Shown: positions 37,483 to 45,977 of the stretch, in pieces
Layout: each line of letters starts with the position of its first letter
Numbering within the stretch: the stretch's first letter is position 1
Assembly: GCF_004339545.1 (NCBI RefSeq)
Contig: NZ_SMGD01000011.1
Span: 124,001 to 188,000 of the forward strand
From: Celerinatantimonas diazotrophica
GTDB lineage: Bacteria; Pseudomonadota; Gammaproteobacteria; Enterobacterales; Celerinatantimonadaceae
DNA length: 64,000 nucleotides
Reading direction: 5' to 3'
Program-made: the position numbers and the translations under genes
The notes under the pieces: generated by a model
What the model was told of the DNA's origin: nothing
Database searches by the model: none
The model's input: the letters and a program-made list of their open reading frames with translations, nothing else

Positions 37483-38612
37483 TTAAATATATCCCCATCA
37501 TTTGCCAGCTGTGTCACAACTAGATCATCCCGATGAATCGCTACATCACCATATTGATAGCCTAATAAAGACTCAATTTGATCAGAATGATGTCCCTGTA
37601 ATACTCGAAGATCTTCTGCCTTATAGCGGCTAAGTCCACGGGCAATCAACTGCTGTTCAGGATTATAGATATTTAACACCGCGCCTCGATGAAAGTCTCC
37701 CGAGACGTCTTTAATCCCTTTAGGAAGCAAGCTAGAACCCCGCTCTAATATGGCCCGAGAAGCCCCTTCATCAATAGTTATTTTACCTTGAGCTGGAGGA
37801 CCTGCCAAAATCCATAACTTACGATGCTCAAGTGGATTGACTAAACCGGGAAAACGCGTTCCAACCTCTTCACCATTGATCACTCGCTCTATCACAGCCT
37901 CAGCCCGTCCGGCCGCAATCGTCACATTGATTCCGGCGCGACGAGCAATATCAGCTGCTTGCAACTTGGTATACATCCCGCCCGTACCTAGGCCACTAAC
38001 ACTATCCCCAGCCAACCGTCGCAATGTATCATCAATAATTTTTACCTCTTTAATCAACTGGGCATCCGGGTGCTTACGAGGGTCCGCTGTAAACAGGCCA
38101 CGCTGGTCAGTTAACAACAGTAAATGGTCAGCATCAGCGAGCATGGCAACTCGTGCTGATAAGTTATCATTATCACCGACTTTAATTTCGTTGGTTGCAA
38201 CCGCATCATTTTCATTAATGATAGGAACAATGCCATGTTCAAGAACCGCCTGCAAAGCATCTCGAGCATTCAAATACCGCTCCCGGTCTTCCAAATCGGC
38301 GCGAGTTAATAATAACTGACCGACCTTAAGTTCATACAAAGCAAAAAGATTGTCCCAAACCCGAATTAACCGACACTGCCCCACTGCTGCAAGCATCTGC
38401 TTCTCACTGATACTCAATTTAGAATGTCCAAGTTTGATCAGCTCGCGACCAGCCGCGATTGCACCGGAAGAAACCAGCACGACTCGATGCCCTTGCTGAT
38501 GCAAATGCTGACACTGACGCACTAATTCGATCATATGAGCACGATCTAAGCGAGTTTTTCCGCCAGTTAGGACACTGGTCCCCAATTTAACGACAATGGT
38601 TTTTTTGGACAT
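37479..38612 (-). CDS. proB: Glutamate 5-kinase
   Basis: This 377-residue kinase performs the first, proline-inhibited step of proline synthesis. The amino-acid kinase domain starts [14 protein letters not shown] and includes [10 protein letters not shown] and [17 protein letters not shown]-terminal PUA domain (from about residue 280, [12 protein letters not shown]) is present, as in E. coli. It is the first gene of proBA. Confidence 0.97.
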   Translation of the reverse strand: MSKKTIVVKLGTSVLTGGKTRLDRAHMIELVRQCQHLHQQGHRVVLVSSGAIAAGRELIKLGHSKLSISEKQMLAAVGQCRLIRVWDNLFALYELKVGQLLLTRADLEDRERYLNARDALQAVLEHGIVPIINENDAVATNEIKVGDNDNLSARVAMLADADHLLLLTDQRGLFTADPRKHPDAQLIKEVKIIDDTLRRLAGDSVSGLGTGGMYTKLQAADIARRAGINVTIAAGRAEAVIERVINGEEVGTRFPGLVNPLEHRKLWILAGPPAQGKITIDEGASRAILERGSSLLPKGIKDVSGDFHRGAVLNIYNPEQQLIARGLSRYKAEDLRVLQGHHSDQIESLLGYQYGDVAIHRDDLVVTQLANDGDIFK

Positions 38613-38660
38613 GAAAATAACGATTTAAAAACAATGAAGGAAACTAGTGTACCGGATTCA

Positions 38661-38680
38661 AGCGCTGTATTTACAGCGCT
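38661..38680. terminator. Hairpin between crl and proB
   Basis: AGCGCTGT pairs with ACAGCGCT across 4 nt, about 20 bp past the crl stop. No strong T tract follows on the minus strand (TTGAATCC), so termination is likely partial. Confidence 0.45.
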
Positions 38681-38700
38681 TTGTGATAAATTTCTATTAT

Positions 38701-39096
38701 CTAGGCAGCAAGGACCTGGCTAATGTCAAGACTCGGTGATGGCAGCAGTTCAATTTCTAATTCTTGGGTTTCTTGTGCCAATTTTGCATAAAAATCTAAC
38801 AATGTCTTCTTGACTGATTCATCATATTGTTCTGGAATGTCTTGTTCACTCCAATTGCCTTGCTGGTCAAAAAAACCATACCAATATTGATACTCGAAAC
38901 ATCCCTGCTCAGTGACGTTCAATTTCAACCACCACCCATAGAACTCGCGTTTTTCCGGTTCAAGACGAGTGTTAGCACATTCACTTAAACAATCAAAAAA
39001 ATACTCTTTTTCACTACTTAATGGTTTTCTTAAATAAGGACCAAGAGAATTGAAACGGCTAATTAATCTTCCATGAGAAGGCCAATTCGTGCTCAT
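38701..39096 (-). CDS. crl: Sigma-S holoenzyme assembly factor Crl
   Basis: This 131-residue protein helps RpoS compete for core RNA polymerase. It matches E. coli Crl along its length: SRFNSLGPYLRKP, YFFDCLSECANTRLEPEKRE, FYGWWLKL and YWYGFFDQQGNW. The start follows ATAGGATGGATAT. It is co-directional with frsA, 43 bp downstream of it; frsA-crl-proBA order is shared with enterobacteria. Confidence 0.93.
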   Translation of the reverse strand: MSTNWPSHGRLISRFNSLGPYLRKPLSSEKEYFFDCLSECANTRLEPEKREFYGWWLKLNVTEQGCFEYQYWYGFFDQQGNWSEQDIPEQYDESVKKTLLDFYAKLAQETQELEIELLPSPSLDISQVLAA

Positions 39097-39139
39097 ATAT
39101 CCATCCTATGCTGAATAATTTATTATCCTGAATCCCTAT

Positions 39140-40360
39140 TTACACATAGCTCAATTGATTTTTCAACCAATGGACAACGCTTCTCGTCACTTGAGCAAGC
39201 TGATCACTAAAATCGGGACCTTTTAATATAACTTTCTCACTGGTATCGGCCATCATCAAAAGCTCTTTAATATCATCTTTACTTGCCAACAGGCTATCGT
39301 GATGATAAATCGTCAATAACTGGCCCGACCAGCTGTGCCGTTTAAGTAATCCTTGCACCTTAAGAGAAAACGGCTGTAATAAAGCAGCAACATATTGCCA
39401 CTGACTGCTATCTCCTCCTAGAAAACTAGCCAATCCATCGCGAACCATCTGGGGTAATTGCCGATGGCTATTCTCCTGGGAGAAAATACTAGAGACAGCG
39501 GGTTCTAAACAGACCAGTTTCTGGATTTTATCCGGGTTTAATTGCGCTATTTTTACGGCAGTCGGAACACTAAAACGATAACCAATGAGCGCTATGTGTG
39601 TACTCATAATATAGGGGGAATCGATCATCAGTTCAATAAAGCGTTGATAAACTGCTACTGAATGCTGTTGCCAGGTAAAATCACTGAGCCCATGGCTGCC
39701 ACAAAATTCGATGACTAACATCGCTATTCCGGCCTTAGCCAACCCTTCACGGTAGAGCGCAAACCATTCGGGATAGAGCTGTGACCAGTCAGCAAAGACA
39801 ATCACTAACGGAACAGGCCGGGTAGTTGTTGGTAAATGCAGGTAACCTCGGGCAGATTTCCCTGAGACCTCAACCTGAATCTGCTCAAATTTTTCAACAT
39901 CCTCTTGAGCACGCATTGCTTCTTCATAATAACTATTGAGCAGTGGGCGGGCTTTCACTCTCAATGGGTCTTGACGAAAATGAGGGTAATCGGCGATCGA
40001 CGCAGCCATGGCCGCAGCTAGAAATTGTTGCTTGGAAGCTAAACTAACACTATAGCGCAGCCACTCATAGCACCAACATCCAGGGCGATAACCAACAATA
40101 GTATCAAGCAAATAATTACTGCGTGGAGCTGTCGCACTGGCAATGTTGGCGAGTATAGCTCCAATTTCAACTGGGGAAAGCCCTAAAAAAGCCCACTCAA
40201 CACGCAACATCATCCGATACCAATGACTCTGCTCAACATGAGTGTGCAGTAGATTTTTAGGTTGAGAATGAAGATTTTTAATACAAGCAGCATTTGCCAG
40301 TGTGGATGTTTCACGCACTGTACGCTGCCGTTGAAACAACTGTTCTGAGCGTGTCAGCAC
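39140..40360 (-). CDS. frsA: Fermentation-respiration switch esterase FrsA
   Basis: This 406-residue alpha/beta-hydrolase-fold protein resembles E. coli FrsA (YafA), reported to bind the PTS protein EIIA-Glc and shift carbon flow. Matches include SHWYRMMLRVEWA, DTIVGYRPGCWCYEWLRY and RYSLKVQGLL-like PFSLKVQGLLKR. The usual nucleophile elbow is GYRFSVP rather than GxSxG, as in E. coli, so true esterase activity is uncertain. GTG 40360 follows AAGGAGG and aligns with the E. coli N-terminus; an ATG 11 codons earlier is less likely. Confidence 0.9.
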   Translation of the reverse strand: MLTRSEQLFQRQRTVRETSTLANAACIKNLHSQPKNLLHTHVEQSHWYRMMLRVEWAFLGLSPVEIGAILANIASATAPRSNYLLDTIVGYRPGCWCYEWLRYSVSLASKQQFLAAAMAASIADYPHFRQDPLRVKARPLLNSYYEEAMRAQEDVEKFEQIQVEVSGKSARGYLHLPTTTRPVPLVIVFADWSQLYPEWFALYREGLAKAGIAMLVIEFCGSHGLSDFTWQQHSVAVYQRFIELMIDSPYIMSTHIALIGYRFSVPTAVKIAQLNPDKIQKLVCLEPAVSSIFSQENSHRQLPQMVRDGLASFLGGDSSQWQYVAALLQPFSLKVQGLLKRHSWSGQLLTIYHHDSLLASKDDIKELLMMADTSEKVILKGPDFSDQLAQVTRSVVHWLKNQLSYV

Positions 40361-40457
40361 GAAGCCTCCTTGAATGGATGAAAACTCAGCCATGACTCAT
40401 CTTCGGCGAGTACCCAAAGAATGAGTTATTTTAACATTTAGTCAATTATAGATACAA

Positions 40458-40484
40458 TAAAGCCATAGCAATGCTATGGCTTTA
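40458..40484 (-). terminator. Terminator after gpt
   Basis: TAAAGCCATAGC pairs perfectly with GCTATGGCTTTA across 3 nt, about 30 bp past the gpt stop on the minus strand. It is followed on that strand by TTGTATCTAT. Confidence 0.7.
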
Positions 40485-40512
40485 TAGGGTGATCAAAGCG
40501 AATCAACACGAT

Positions 40513-40974
40513 TTATTCTTGTTCGCAAATCGGCTTCACATAAATCTCAGCCATATCCCATGGTTGTTCAATCCAAGTTCCCTGAGGGACTTCTTTGACA
40601 AAATCATCGACCAAAGGCTTACCCTGTGGTTTAGCATAAACGGTTACGAAATGTGCTTTAGGATACATTTGGCGAATAGCCTGAGCGGTACCCCCGGTAT
40701 CGACTAAGTCATCGATAACAATAAAGCCTTCACCGTCTGTTTCAGCTTTTTTCAGAACGTTAAGCTCACGCTGATTATCATGGTCATAACTAGAGATACA
40801 AACCGTATCAACATAACGAATCCCTAGTTCCCGAGCTAACACTGATGCCGGTGCAAGCCCGCCACGACTTACCGCTATAATGCCAGTCCACTGTGTTGCA
40901 GGCATCAGCCGTTTCGCCAATATTCTTACGTCTCGTTGCATCGTCTCCCACGAGACGTGAAATTTATCTGTCAT
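40513..40974 (-). CDS. gpt: Xanthine-guanine phosphoribosyltransferase
   Basis: This 153-residue purine-salvage enzyme turns guanine and xanthine into nucleotides. The PRPP loop is [17 protein letters not shown], and [19 protein letters not shown] is at the N-terminus. Length equals E. coli Gpt within one residue. It follows a purine-type permease gene by 34 bp on the same strand, so uptake and salvage may be cotranscribed. Confidence 0.96.
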   Translation of the reverse strand: MTDKFHVSWETMQRDVRILAKRLMPATQWTGIIAVSRGGLAPASVLARELGIRYVDTVCISSYDHDNQRELNVLKKAETDGEGFIVIDDLVDTGGTAQAIRQMYPKAHFVTVYAKPQGKPLVDDFVKEVPQGTWIEQPWDMAEIYVKPICEQE

Positions 40975-41008
40975 AAAGACCCCAGATTGTACTTACCTTT
41001 TATTTGCG

Positions 41009-42298
41009 TTAACCGAATGCGAATTTAACGATAAAGATCACCGCCAAACACCAAACGCTAATAGAAACTTGTTTATATTTGCCACTGAGTAATTTAATCA
41101 CCGCATACGAGATAAAGCCAAGTGCAATCCCGTCAGCGATAGAATAAGAAAGAGGCATCATAATCGCAGCAATAACCGCAGGAGCTGCTTCTGTTAAGTC
41201 ATTCCATTCGATATGAGACAGACTTGAAACCATCAGCACACAAACATAAAACAGTGCACCAGCAGTCGCATATTCTGGAATCATCTCCGCCAATGGAGAG
41301 AACAATAGCGCCAGAATGAATAAAAAGCCAACAACAACTGCAGTAAGACCTGTGCGTCCTCCCGCTTCTACACCCGAACCACTTTCGATGTAGCTAGTCG
41401 TACTTGAAGTCCCAAAGATAGTCCCAATCACAGTAGCAGAAGAATCCGCCAACAGTGCTTTATTCAAACGCGGAAGGTTGCCTTTAGCATCCAAAAGGTT
41501 CCCGCGCTGAGCAACCGCCATTAAAGTTCCCGCAGTATCAAATAGATCCACAAATAAGAAAGCGAAAATTACACTAATCATTGAAACTTTAAATGCGCCA
41601 GCAATATCAAGTTGTAAAAATGTTTTATCAATACTCGGTGGTGCAGAAACAATACCATGATATTGAACCATACCCAGCAGCAAAGAGATAACTGAAATAG
41701 CTAAAATAGAAATCAGCACACTGCCTTTCACTTTCAGTGCATCCAGCGCAATAATAATAAAAAAGCCTAGTGCAGCGAGCAAAGTTTCAGGACTTTTCAT
41801 GCTGCTCATGCCCACTAAAGTTGCGTCGTTGTTGACAACAATCCCCGCATTTTTCAGAGCAATGAAACCAAGGAACAAACCAATCCCCGCGGCGATCCCC
41901 AAACGCAGACTTTGCGGAATTGAGTTAATCACCCATTCGCGGATCTTAAACAAACTCAGCGCAATGAAAATACAACCAGATAAGAAAACTGCGCCTAGTG
42001 CAACATTCCAGCTATAGTGCAGATGAAGCACGACCGTATAAGTAAAGAACGCGTTCAGTCCCATGCCAGGAGCCAACGCGATTGGATAATTGGCCCAAAA
42101 TCCCATAATGAAGCTACCCACAGCAGCAGCTAAACATGTTGCGACAAAGACCGAGCCTTGATCCATGCCTGCGTCTTTCAGTACAGAGGGGTTAACGAAA
42201 ATGATATAGGCCATCGTCAAAAACGTCGTTAACCCAGCAATCACCTCGGTTCGCACATTAGTATTGTGCTCTCGAAGTTTAAATAATTTTTCTAACAT
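41009..42298 (-). CDS. NCS2/AzgA-type adenine/guanine/hypoxanthine permease
   Basis: This 429-residue carrier with 12-14 membrane helices belongs to the purine branch of nucleobase:cation symporters (GhxP/AdeP/PbuG group). Signatures are MAYIIFVNPSVLKDAGMD, the substrate-site NYPIALAPGMGLNAFFTY, and TSSTTSYIESGSGVEAGGRT. Whether it prefers adenine or guanine/hypoxanthine cannot be told. Its position before gpt suggests guanine, xanthine or hypoxanthine uptake. Confidence 0.93.
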   Translation of the reverse strand: MLEKLFKLREHNTNVRTEVIAGLTTFLTMAYIIFVNPSVLKDAGMDQGSVFVATCLAAAVGSFIMGFWANYPIALAPGMGLNAFFTYTVVLHLHYSWNVALGAVFLSGCIFIALSLFKIREWVINSIPQSLRLGIAAGIGLFLGFIALKNAGIVVNNDATLVGMSSMKSPETLLAALGFFIIIALDALKVKGSVLISILAISVISLLLGMVQYHGIVSAPPSIDKTFLQLDIAGAFKVSMISVIFAFLFVDLFDTAGTLMAVAQRGNLLDAKGNLPRLNKALLADSSATVIGTIFGTSSTTSYIESGSGVEAGGRTGLTAVVVGFLFILALLFSPLAEMIPEYATAGALFYVCVLMVSSLSHIEWNDLTEAAPAVIAAIMMPLSYSIADGIALGFISYAVIKLLSGKYKQVSISVWCLAVIFIVKFAFG

Positions 42299-42637
42299 AT
42301 TCCTATTCCTATTATTGGACCGATATAGCAGTACTCCGACTACCAGTAGAAAGGGGGGATATAAAGCGCGGTATTATAAATCCCATCGAATAGGTTGACT
42401 AGAGCTGATTCAATGAATCACTGAAGTTTTTGACATACATGAATCGCGTTTGAAAAGAAGACAGCTAGTTTGAAAACTTATTGCGTATTATTTAGACAAA
42501 ACTGGTCATTTCAGTCTACCCACTATTAATAAAAATATTATTTATTTTCGTTAAATGTCGATATATATCAGTCCACTTATCGAGTCTAATAAAGCACTTG
42601 AACGATGATACACAGTGAAACGGAAAATCATCACTCG
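42299..42637. other. Intergenic region upstream of the purine permease
   Basis: No gene is seen. On the minus strand a TATAAT at 42378-42373 is a likely -10 box for the permease, giving a leader of about 70 nt. I looked for a purine riboswitch and a PurR box and recognised neither. A small palindrome GATTCAATGAATC lies at 42409-42421. Confidence 0.5.
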
Positions 42638-42903
42638 CTAGGGACTGTTGACCTTTGGTGGTTGAATTTTGTTCAAATTAAACGCATTTTGAACGCGGCG
42701 CACCCTGCGTCGCTTAATGAGTTAAAGCAGGGGGCAACAAAGTTCAGGATGCGTTTAAATGAACCCCAAGGGCAGTATCTGAGAGGAATTTATCCAGCGT
42801 TAAACGTTCTTTGTGGCCAATAACTACACGGCACAACGTTTGCCTTGCCTAAATCCCTCTCAGATTTCTGCAAAACTAATCACCAAAGGTCAACAGTCCC
42901 TAG
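42638..42903 (+). repeat. MITE-like inverted-repeat element, copy 3
   Basis: This 266 bp element has perfect 23 bp terminal inverted repeats (42638-42660 and 42881-42903; CTAGGGACTGTTGACC at the left end). TA flanks both ends when the repeat is taken to begin at GGGACTG. It is almost identical to copy 2. Two internal hairpins fill most of its length. It ends 61 bp before the pepD start, in the divergent gap with the permease. Short reading frames across it are not coding. Confidence 0.9.
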
Positions 42904-42964
42904 TGTTATCCTTAGCAAAAGAAGTTAGAATCAAAGCAATCTATCATCGATCAAGAGGTCTATT

Positions 42965-44428
42965 TTGACAAAGCTTAGTGAACTTAATCCTCAGCCCTTA
43001 TGGCAGTTTTTTGAGAAAATTTGCTCAATCCCTCATCCTTCATACCATGAACAGGCTCTCGCCGACTGGATTATGAATTGGGCGAAAGAAAAAGGCCTTG
43101 AAGCAAAACGTGATGAAACCGGTAACATTTTTCTGCGCAAAGCGGCAACGAAAGGCATGGAAAACCGGAAACCAACCATACTGCAAGCCCATCTAGATAT
43201 GGTTCCGCAGGCCAATTCTGATACCCAGCACGATTTCACCAAAGATCCAATCGAGGCCTATGTCGATGGCGAATGGGTTAAAGCCAAAGGGACAACGCTT
43301 GGCTCTGATAATGGCATTGGTCTGGCTAGTATTCTGGCTGTTTTAGATGCTGAGCACATCGCTCACGGACCTCTTGAGGCCCTGTTAACCATGACTGAAG
43401 AAGCAGGCATGGATGGCGCTTTTGGGTTGAAACCAGGTTGGTTGAATGGCGAAATTTTAATCAACACTGATTCTGAAACCGAAGGTGAAATTTATATGGG
43501 ATGTGCTGGCGGCGGCGATACCCATGTCAAATTTGCGATCGAATATCAGGATGCGCCGAAAGGTCAGGCTGTCATAATTAGCCTTAAAGGCCTAAAAGGA
43601 GGGCATTCAGGTGCAGATATTCATACTGGCCGAGCAAATGCCAATAAATTATTAGCACGTTTATTAAGCGAGCTGGCCAAACAAAGCGAATATGCATTAG
43701 AGAGCTTTAATGGTGGTAATCTACGCAACGCAATTCCTCGTGAAGCACATTGTACAATTGTCCTTGGTGAAGATAAGTTAAGTGAACTGGAACAATTTAT
43801 TGACACATTTCAGGCAACCTTAGACAGCGAACTGGGTGCAATTGAAACGAATCTGACCATTGCTGTTGAAACTACCGAAGCTGTGCAAAAAGTTTTTGCC
43901 CCTGCCTTTGCAACTCGCTTTATTCAAGCGCTCAATGCTTCTCCAAATGGAGTAATCAGCATGAGTCATGAAATCAAAGGAGTGGTTGAAACTTCTCTTA
44001 ATATGGGTGTCGTTGAAACCACTGATAATGGTTTGATTAAAGTGAATTTTTTGGTTCGCTCTCTTGTTGACAGCCATCGCCACTATGTCGAAGATATTTT
44101 GGCTTCGCTGTTTAATCTTGCGGGAGCTGAAATCTACTCGGATGGTGGATATCCAGGCTGGAAACCCGATGCAAACTCACCCATTATGAAAGTTGTTCGG
44201 GATGTCTATTCAAACCTCTACGGTGAACTCCCCAATATTATGGTCATTCATGCTGGCCTTGAATGTGGCTTGTTCAAAACAGCTTACCCTCATTGGGATA
44301 TGGTGTCATTTGGACCAACCATCCAATTCCCGCACTCACCTGATGAACAAGTAGAAATTGTCACCGTTGAAAAATACTGGCAATTGCTGCTAGCAACGTT
44401 GAAAAACATTCCGCAAAAAGGCGAATAA
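42965..44428 (+). CDS. pepD: Aminoacyl-histidine dipeptidase (peptidase D)
   Basis: This 487-residue M20-family dipeptidase hydrolyses Xaa-His and other dipeptides. The metal ligands are visible in LQAHLDMVP, TLGSDNGIG, MTEEAGMDGA and INTDSE, with the last His in FPHSPDEQV. It aligns with E. coli PepD throughout. No ATG fits; TTG 42965, after AAGAGGTCTATT, gives the family start (KLSELNPQPLWQFF). A MITE-like element sits just upstream and may shape its promoter. Confidence 0.95.
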   Translation: MTKLSELNPQPLWQFFEKICSIPHPSYHEQALADWIMNWAKEKGLEAKRDETGNIFLRKAATKGMENRKPTILQAHLDMVPQANSDTQHDFTKDPIEAYVDGEWVKAKGTTLGSDNGIGLASILAVLDAEHIAHGPLEALLTMTEEAGMDGAFGLKPGWLNGEILINTDSETEGEIYMGCAGGGDTHVKFAIEYQDAPKGQAVIISLKGLKGGHSGADIHTGRANANKLLARLLSELAKQSEYALESFNGGNLRNAIPREAHCTIVLGEDKLSELEQFIDTFQATLDSELGAIETNLTIAVETTEAVQKVFAPAFATRFIQALNASPNGVISMSHEIKGVVETSLNMGVVETTDNGLIKVNFLVRSLVDSHRHYVEDILASLFNLAGAEIYSDGGYPGWKPDANSPIMKVVRDVYSNLYGELPNIMVIHAGLECGLFKTAYPHWDMVSFGPTIQFPHSPDEQVEIVTVEKYWQLLLATLKNIPQKGE

Positions 44429-44449
44429 CTTTTTTCGTCATACTATATA

Positions 44450-44474
44450 AGAGGGTTTTAATGCCCTCTTTTTA
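44450..44474. terminator. Terminator between pepD and dinB
   Basis: AGAGGG pairs with CCCTCT, followed by TTTTTAT on the plus strand. It lies between the convergent pepD and dinB genes. Confidence 0.75.
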
Positions 44475-44482
44475 TATCTAAC

Positions 44483-45526
44483 TTAGCAGTCAAAGCTCAG
44501 GCTAAGCTGCTGGTGTTGGTCATCACATAAAGAAACAGATAAACCAACTAGTCGCACTTTTTTACCCCGCCCTCGCTGATAGGCTTTCTCTACCAATGCC
44601 TGTAGTTCATTCAGATACAAACCGCTGCTGCGACAGGCAACGGTAGTCTGAGTAAAATCAGTAAACTTCAGTTTAACTTGAACACCATGAAAGCTACGTT
44701 TTCCAAGACGGGCTCGCAACTCGGGTAACTGCGCAAGTAGTGCATCTAAGCACTGGCTTGACGTTGCAAAGTCACTCGGATACGTATGCTCAATCCCCAC
44801 CGATTTACGAATTCGAGTCGGCTCCACACTGCGCTCATCAATCCCTTGGCTGCGTTGATATAGAACTAGGCCAAACTTGCCGAACCACTGACTAAGTTGT
44901 TCGGGGCTATGAGCTAGAACATCTTGCCCAGTAAACAAACCGAATTCCTGCAAACGTTGCCAAGTACGTGGCCCAACGCCTGGGATCTTATTTAATTGTA
45001 CACTTCGAGCAAAAGTACCTGCTTGCTCCGGAGCAATCACGAATAAACCATCTGGCTTATTCTCTTCTGATGCGATTTTAGCTAAAAATTTATTAGGTGC
45101 TACACCAGCGGAAGCCGTCAGTGCAGTCTTAGCAAGAATTTGTCGCCGGATCTCTTCAGCCATCAAGGTAGCACTGCCCTGACATAACGAGACATTCGTG
45201 ACATCTAAATAGGCTTCATCCAGAGAAAGTGGCTCAACTAAAGGGGTAAAAGAGAGAAAAATCTCACGGATTTGGGCAGAGACCTCTTTATATAAGGCCA
45301 TCCGGCCACGAACTAATACCAAATGTGGGCACAATTTTAACGCTTGAGCAGTTGGCATTGCAGAATGAATACCATATTGACGAGCAGGATAATTACAAGT
45401 TGCAATTACTCCACGAGTTTCCTTAGAGCCTCCAATTGCAATCGGAACCTCTTTTAAAGCTGGATTATCTCGCATCTCAACTGCCGCATAGAAGCAGTCC
45501 ATATCAACGTGAATGATTTTACGCAT
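44483..45526 (-). CDS. dinB: DNA polymerase IV
   Basis: This 347-residue Y-family translesion polymerase has the N-terminal catalytic motif HVDMDCFYAAVEMRD, the second acidic motif in PLSLDEAYLDVT, the helix-hairpin-helix KIPGVGPRTWQ and a little-finger domain. The ATG sits right after a T run with no Shine-Dalgarno sequence. A LexA-type palindrome is 11 bp upstream, so the gene is probably SOS-induced from a promoter very close to the start. The C-terminal clamp-binding tail is probably LSLSFD. Confidence 0.96.
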   Translation of the reverse strand: MRKIIHVDMDCFYAAVEMRDNPALKEVPIAIGGSKETRGVIATCNYPARQYGIHSAMPTAQALKLCPHLVLVRGRMALYKEVSAQIREIFLSFTPLVEPLSLDEAYLDVTNVSLCQGSATLMAEEIRRQILAKTALTASAGVAPNKFLAKIASEENKPDGLFVIAPEQAGTFARSVQLNKIPGVGPRTWQRLQEFGLFTGQDVLAHSPEQLSQWFGKFGLVLYQRSQGIDERSVEPTRIRKSVGIEHTYPSDFATSSQCLDALLAQLPELRARLGKRSFHGVQVKLKFTDFTQTTVACRSSGLYLNELQALVEKAYQRGRGKKVRLVGLSVSLCDDQHQQLSLSFDC

Positions 45527-45536
45527 AAAAAAATAG

Positions 45537-45552
45537 CTGTATGGATATACAG
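45537..45552 (-). promoter_or_regulatory. LexA-type SOS box of dinB
   Basis: CTGT-N8-ACAG (45537-45552, with TA-rich spacer ATGGATAT) fits the gammaproteobacterial LexA consensus, and the dyad extends as AATAGCTGTA/TACAGCTATT (45532-45557). It lies between nqrM and dinB. The same dyad followed by T on the minus strand could also look like a terminator for nqrM. Confidence 0.8.
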
Positions 45553-45585
45553 CTATTCTAGCAGCTACGAATAAAAAGTCACCAT

Positions 45586-45810
45586 TTAGATAATACGGTT
45601 TTCTTCTCTAATTTGCGCAAGATGTTTTTCTCTAGCCATTCTTGCTTTACGTTTTTCACATGGTTCTGGACAATCGCAAACTTTATCCAGCCCTAGAGCT
45701 GCAATCCCCCCGCAACTACCAGAGATCGTTTTGCGTTGAATAATGTAACCAATCGACATTGCCGCAATGATCACTAAAAAAACAACAAATGTGATCAAAA
45801 AATATGTCAT
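45586..45810 (-). CDS. nqrM: Na+-NQR maturation protein NqrM
   Basis: This 74-residue protein has one N-terminal membrane helix (MTYFLITFVVFLVIIAAMS) and a Cys-rich tail (SGSCGGIAALG, VCDCPEPCEKRK). NqrM is known to be needed for assembling the membrane iron centre of Na+-NQR. The start at 45810 matches the family; an ATG 14 codons earlier is less likely. It is separated from nqrF by a terminator but stays in the usual nqrF...nqrM-dinB order. Confidence 0.92.
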   Translation of the reverse strand: MTYFLITFVVFLVIIAAMSIGYIIQRKTISGSCGGIAALGLDKVCDCPEPCEKRKARMAREKHLAQIREENRII

Positions 45811-45913
45811 ATATTCACCACTAAAAAAACTGCCTGATGAAATATTCATCAAGACTATAAGCTTATTTTCGCCAATCTACTCAGCAGATGCAAATATCAT
45901 CTCAAGTACAAAC

Positions 45914-45963
45914 AAAAAAAGCCAGTAACCTGCCGCACTTCATGCACACGTTACTGGCTTTTT
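45914..45963 (-). terminator. Terminator of the nqr operon
   Basis: A 13 bp stem (AAAAGCCAGTAAC / GTTACTGGCTTTT) with a 20-nt loop is followed on the minus strand by a T-rich run. It begins 14 bp after the nqrF stop and cuts nqrM off from the operon. Confidence 0.88.
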
Positions 45964-45977
45964 ACTAGCGATGATGA

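Noticed and set aside
42299-42637. Possible purine riboswitch or PurR operator before the purine permease
   Set aside because: I could not find the conserved core of a purine riboswitch or a PurR palindrome in the leader; only a -10 box is visible.
42605-42823. A 72-codon frame across the element at 42638-42903
   Set aside because: It begins outside the element and runs through its inverted repeats. Copies 2 and 3 differ by an indel there, and the structure, not the protein, is what is conserved.
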